DNA from: Verrucomicrobiia bacterium
GTDB lineage: Bacteria; Verrucomicrobiota; Verrucomicrobiia; Limisphaerales; UBA1319
Direction: 5' to 3'
NCBI GenBank assembly: GCA_017880715.1
Contig: JADGRT010000167.1
Location: forward strand, 1-6,724
Length of the DNA stretch: 6,724 bases
Positions 4,786-6,724 of this stretch are shown here, piece after piece (positions within the stretch are counted from its first letter, which is position 1; every line of letters begins with the position of its first letter). Under the pieces are notes generated by a model. The model was not told the DNA's origin. It worked only from the letters and a program-made list of their open reading frames with translations, and searched no databases. The position numbers and the translations under genes are program-made.

Positions 4786-5856
4786 ATGCGTGACGCATCC
4801 TTGAAATTCCTGGAAACGTTGGTCAATACCCCCAGCCCGTCGGGACACGAGGCCCGTGGCCAGCGGGTTTGGCTGGACTACGTCAAACCCTACGCCGCGG
4901 AAACCTTCAGCGATGCCTATGGCAACGCGGTGGCCGTCCTGAACAAAGGCGGCTCGCCCCGGTTGATGTTGGCGGCCCATGCCGACGAAATCGCCATGAC
5001 CGTCAATTTCATCACCAAGGAGGGTTTCGTCCATGTCCGAAAAGTCGGGGGCGTGGACGCGGCCATCACCAAGGCGCAACGCGTCACGATTCACACGCGC
5101 AAAGGCCCCATCAAAGGGGTGGTCGGCAATGTGGCGCCCCATCTTACCAAAGAAGAGGGCGAACGGAAAGTCCCGAAAATCCACGATTTGTTCATTGACC
5201 TCGGCGTGGGCAGTCGCAAAGCAGCGGAGAAGCTGGTGCGGATCGGCGATCCGATCACCCTCAACGACGCATTCGAACTGCTGCGCAACGACCTGGCCGT
5301 GGCCCGGGCCTTTGACAATCGCATCGGCACCTTCGCCGTGGCCGAGACGCTCCGGCTCCTGTGCGAATCCAAGGCCAAACTGCGCGCCGAAATTTGCGCG
5401 GTATCCAACATCATGGAGGAAGTCGGCCTGTTCGGCGCCCGACAGATTGCCTATTCGCTCCAGCCTGATCTGGCCGTGGTGGTGGACGTCACGCACGCCA
5501 CCGATTATCCCACCGTCAGTCAGGCGCGGCACGGGGACATTAAATTGGGCAAGGGCCCGGCGCTGACCCGGGGCGGCTGCATCCATCGGGCCGTCGAAGA
5601 ACGGCTCGAAGCGGTGGCGAACCAGGAGGGCATCCGCCTGCAATTCGAGGCCATGTCAGCCACCAGTGGCACCGACACCGATGCGATCTTCTGGACCCGC
5701 GGCGGAATTCCCAGCGCCTTGGTCAGTTTGCCCAACCGCTACATGCATTCGCCTGTCGAAATCGTCAATCTGAAAGATCTGGAACAGATCCCGAAGCTCC
5801 TGGCCGCGTTTGCCCGGTCGCTGAAGCGCGGCGAGGAATTCAAGGTGGCGATCTGA
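4786..5856 (+). CDS. M42-family metallo-aminopeptidase (glutamyl aminopeptidase/FrvX-like)
   Basis: This cytoplasmic di-metal aminopeptidase probably trims peptides left by larger proteases, as its TET-type relatives do in large complexes. The 356-residue product has all expected metal and catalytic residues: His65 in AHADEIA, Asp177 in AFDNRIG, the Glu211-Glu212 pair in IMEEVGLFGA, Asp234 in VVVDVTHATD, and His321 in RYMHSPVE. The inserted PDZ-like domain lies at about 75-160. ATG 4786 is chosen because a perfect -10 box ends seven bases before it. ATG 4777 is in frame but lies inside that box, and the frame continues open to 4621 only through non-coding repeats. Length fits the family. Substrate preference (acidic or other N-terminal residue) and any endoglucanase-like side activity cannot be told from sequence. 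Confidence 0.93.
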   Translation: MRDASLKFLETLVNTPSPSGHEARGQRVWLDYVKPYAAETFSDAYGNAVAVLNKGGSPRLMLAAHADEIAMTVNFITKEGFVHVRKVGGVDAAITKAQRVTIHTRKGPIKGVVGNVAPHLTKEEGERKVPKIHDLFIDLGVGSRKAAEKLVRIGDPITLNDAFELLRNDLAVARAFDNRIGTFAVAETLRLLCESKAKLRAEICAVSNIMEEVGLFGARQIAYSLQPDLAVVVDVTHATDYPTVSQARHGDIKLGKGPALTRGGCIHRAVEERLEAVANQEGIRLQFEAMSATSGTDTDAIFWTRGGIPSALVSLPNRYMHSPVEIVNLKDLEQIPKLLAAFARSLKRGEEFKVAI

Positions 5857-5912
5857 CTCCTAGCATTATTGCTTTGGCCGGTTGGCCGGCTCCCATGCGC
5901 CAAGTTATCCGG

Positions 5913-6188
5913 ATGAAAAACTCCCCTATTCGCGCGCTTGGCCGGATGCAGGCCAGCCTGGCCAAACGCCTCTTTTGGCGGCAACACCTCGCCGAGGCGC
6001 AAGCGCAATTGCAACGGTTGAAAACCGAGCTCCCCACCGTGGAAATGATGATGGCCGTGCCATTCCTGTTCCAAGGCAAGGGCTATTACCGCACGCTGGA
6101 ACTCAAGGCCACGCGGTGCCACCAGGAATTCATCGAAACCACCGACGCCCGCCGCAAGCTCGGCATCGGCATCGTTTTCAACGATTAA
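5913..6188 (+). pseudogene. Short ORF resembling a SAM methyltransferase with its core missing
   Basis: The frame encodes 91 residues from ATG 5913; ATG 5895 and TTG 5874 are in-frame alternatives, none with a good Shine-Dalgarno site. Residues 1-42 are basic and helical (KRLFWRQHLAEAQAQLQRLK). Residues 43-66, with VEMMMAVPFLFQGKGYYRTL, resemble the region just before the SAM-binding domain of a class I methyltransferase/cephalosporin-hydroxylase-like family. The last 24 residues, CHQEFIETTDARRKLGIGIV and FND, resemble the C-terminal end of the same family. The glycine-rich SAM motif and the rest of the roughly 150-200-residue core are absent, as if removed in frame near 6105-6120. The assignment is from memory of family patterns. 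An intact small protein of unknown function is the alternative. The next gene starts four bases after its stop. Confidence 0.5.
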
Positions 6189-6192
6189 GCCG

Positions 6193-6724
6193 ATGCCGCT
6201 GCTGCCCGCCAAACTCCGGTTTCACTGCGCGCTCTACGCGGCGTTTCTCGGTTGGCGGCGGGGCCGGTTCGCCGAAGTTTCCGCCGCACCGCTCGCCGCG
6301 CCGGCCAGGCCGGGAAAAATGCGCGTCCACTTCTGGACGCCCGCCGACACCGCCGGCGCGAAGGTCATCGTCCACGACGTGATGCCCAGCCTCATCCGGC
6401 TCGCCCGCGAGTTCGCCCCCGGCGCGGAAATCCAGGCCGGCCCCCAACTGCCCGAACACGCCGTGGACTGGCTCATCAGCTTCAAAGCCGTCCCGCCGCC
6501 CGAAAAGATCGTCGGCCGGCCACGGCGCGTGCTGCTCATCTGCGACCAGTTGGAAAACTTCTGGGATGACCTGGAAAAATTCGACGCCGCCGTGGCCACC
6601 TCCTCGCGCCCGTTCGCCGGGTTGGTGGCGGTGAAGCATCCCCACGTCACCTTCGTTTCGGAATCCGAACCGCTCGCCTACATCGCCTTCGGCCAAAAGA
6701 ACCTCGCCGCGCCGCCCGCCAGGC
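6193..6724 (+). CDS. Glycosyltransferase-like protein, N-terminal part (cut by window end)
   Basis: The frame is open from ATG 6193 to the window end (177 codons), with strongly GC-biased third positions. It starts four bases after the preceding stop, suggesting one transcript. Residues 1-40 are basic and hydrophobic and may be a signal or poorly conserved leader. Met43 (MRVHFW) is a possible later start. Residues 43-130 alternate beta-like and helical segments in the style of a GT-B Rossmann fold (KMRVHFW, HAVDWLISFK, RRVLLICDQLENFW). Residues 131-160 continue with FDAAVATSSRPFAGL and HPHVTFVSESEP. This fits the N-terminal half of a glycosyltransferase-4-like protein; the nucleotide-sugar-binding half would lie beyond the window, so donor and acceptor cannot be judged. 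The opposite-strand frame (6178-6696) has no domain character. Confidence 0.6.
   Translation, partial: MPLLPAKLRFHCALYAAFLGWRRGRFAEVSAAPLAAPARPGKMRVHFWTPADTAGAKVIVHDVMPSLIRLAREFAPGAEIQAGPQLPEHAVDWLISFKAVPPPEKIVGRPRRVLLICDQLENFWDDLEKFDAAVATSSRPFAGLVAVKHPHVTFVSESEPLAYIAFGQKNLAAPPAR

Noticed and set aside
4519..5643. Long minus-strand open frame (374 codons) opposite the M42 gene
   Set aside because: The opposite strand carries every M42 catalytic residue; this frame has no family character and crosses the promoter and repeats.
6178..6696. 172-codon minus-strand ORF at the right end
   Set aside because: It is antisense to the glycosyltransferase-like frame, which follows its upstream gene by four bases and shows fold-like hydrophobic patterning.

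Overview
The window looks like a chromosomal segment of a GC-rich Verrucomicrobiota bacterium, probably near the Pedosphaera/Limisphaerales lineages. Three things suggest this: a pseudopilin with the AFTLIELLVVIAIIAIL amino end and a C-terminal FVDGSARFL block, intergenic spaces packed with short palindromic repeat families that I associate with these genomes, and weak use of Shine-Dalgarno sites. The placement rests on pattern recognition, not on a search.

Layout, left to right. Bases 1-130 hold palindromic repeats. A pseudopilin-like gene (+) fills 271-1062. It is followed by an open, coding-looking fragment (+, about 1135-1407) that runs into the 3' end of leuA. leuA (2-isopropylmalate synthase, minus strand) occupies 1328-2932. 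Upstream of leuA, at 2969-3136, is a complete leucine attenuator: a leucine-rich 24-codon leader peptide, an intrinsic terminator and mutually exclusive RNA pairings. Bases 3137-3705 contain no convincing gene, only several families of inverted repeats. parA (minus, 3706-4509) is separated by a repeat-rich divergent spacer from an M42-family metallo-aminopeptidase (+, 4786-5856). The right end holds a short ORF (+) that looks like the two ends of a SAM methyltransferase with its core missing, then the start of a glycosyltransferase-like gene (+) cut by the window edge.

How it works together. The genes are functionally unrelated housekeeping and accessory genes, apart from the closely spaced last two, which may belong to a cell-surface or glycan locus. 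The strongest regulatory story is at leuA: ribosome progress over CTA/CTG/TTG codons in the leader should decide whether an 11-bp terminator forms 36 bases before leuA. A second theme is promoters placed so that transcription would begin at, or within a few bases of, the start codon. This is clearest for the M42 gene and plausible for the leuA leader. A third is that different repeat families here share hairpins closed over a GGA triloop, with stem changes that are compensated on both sides.
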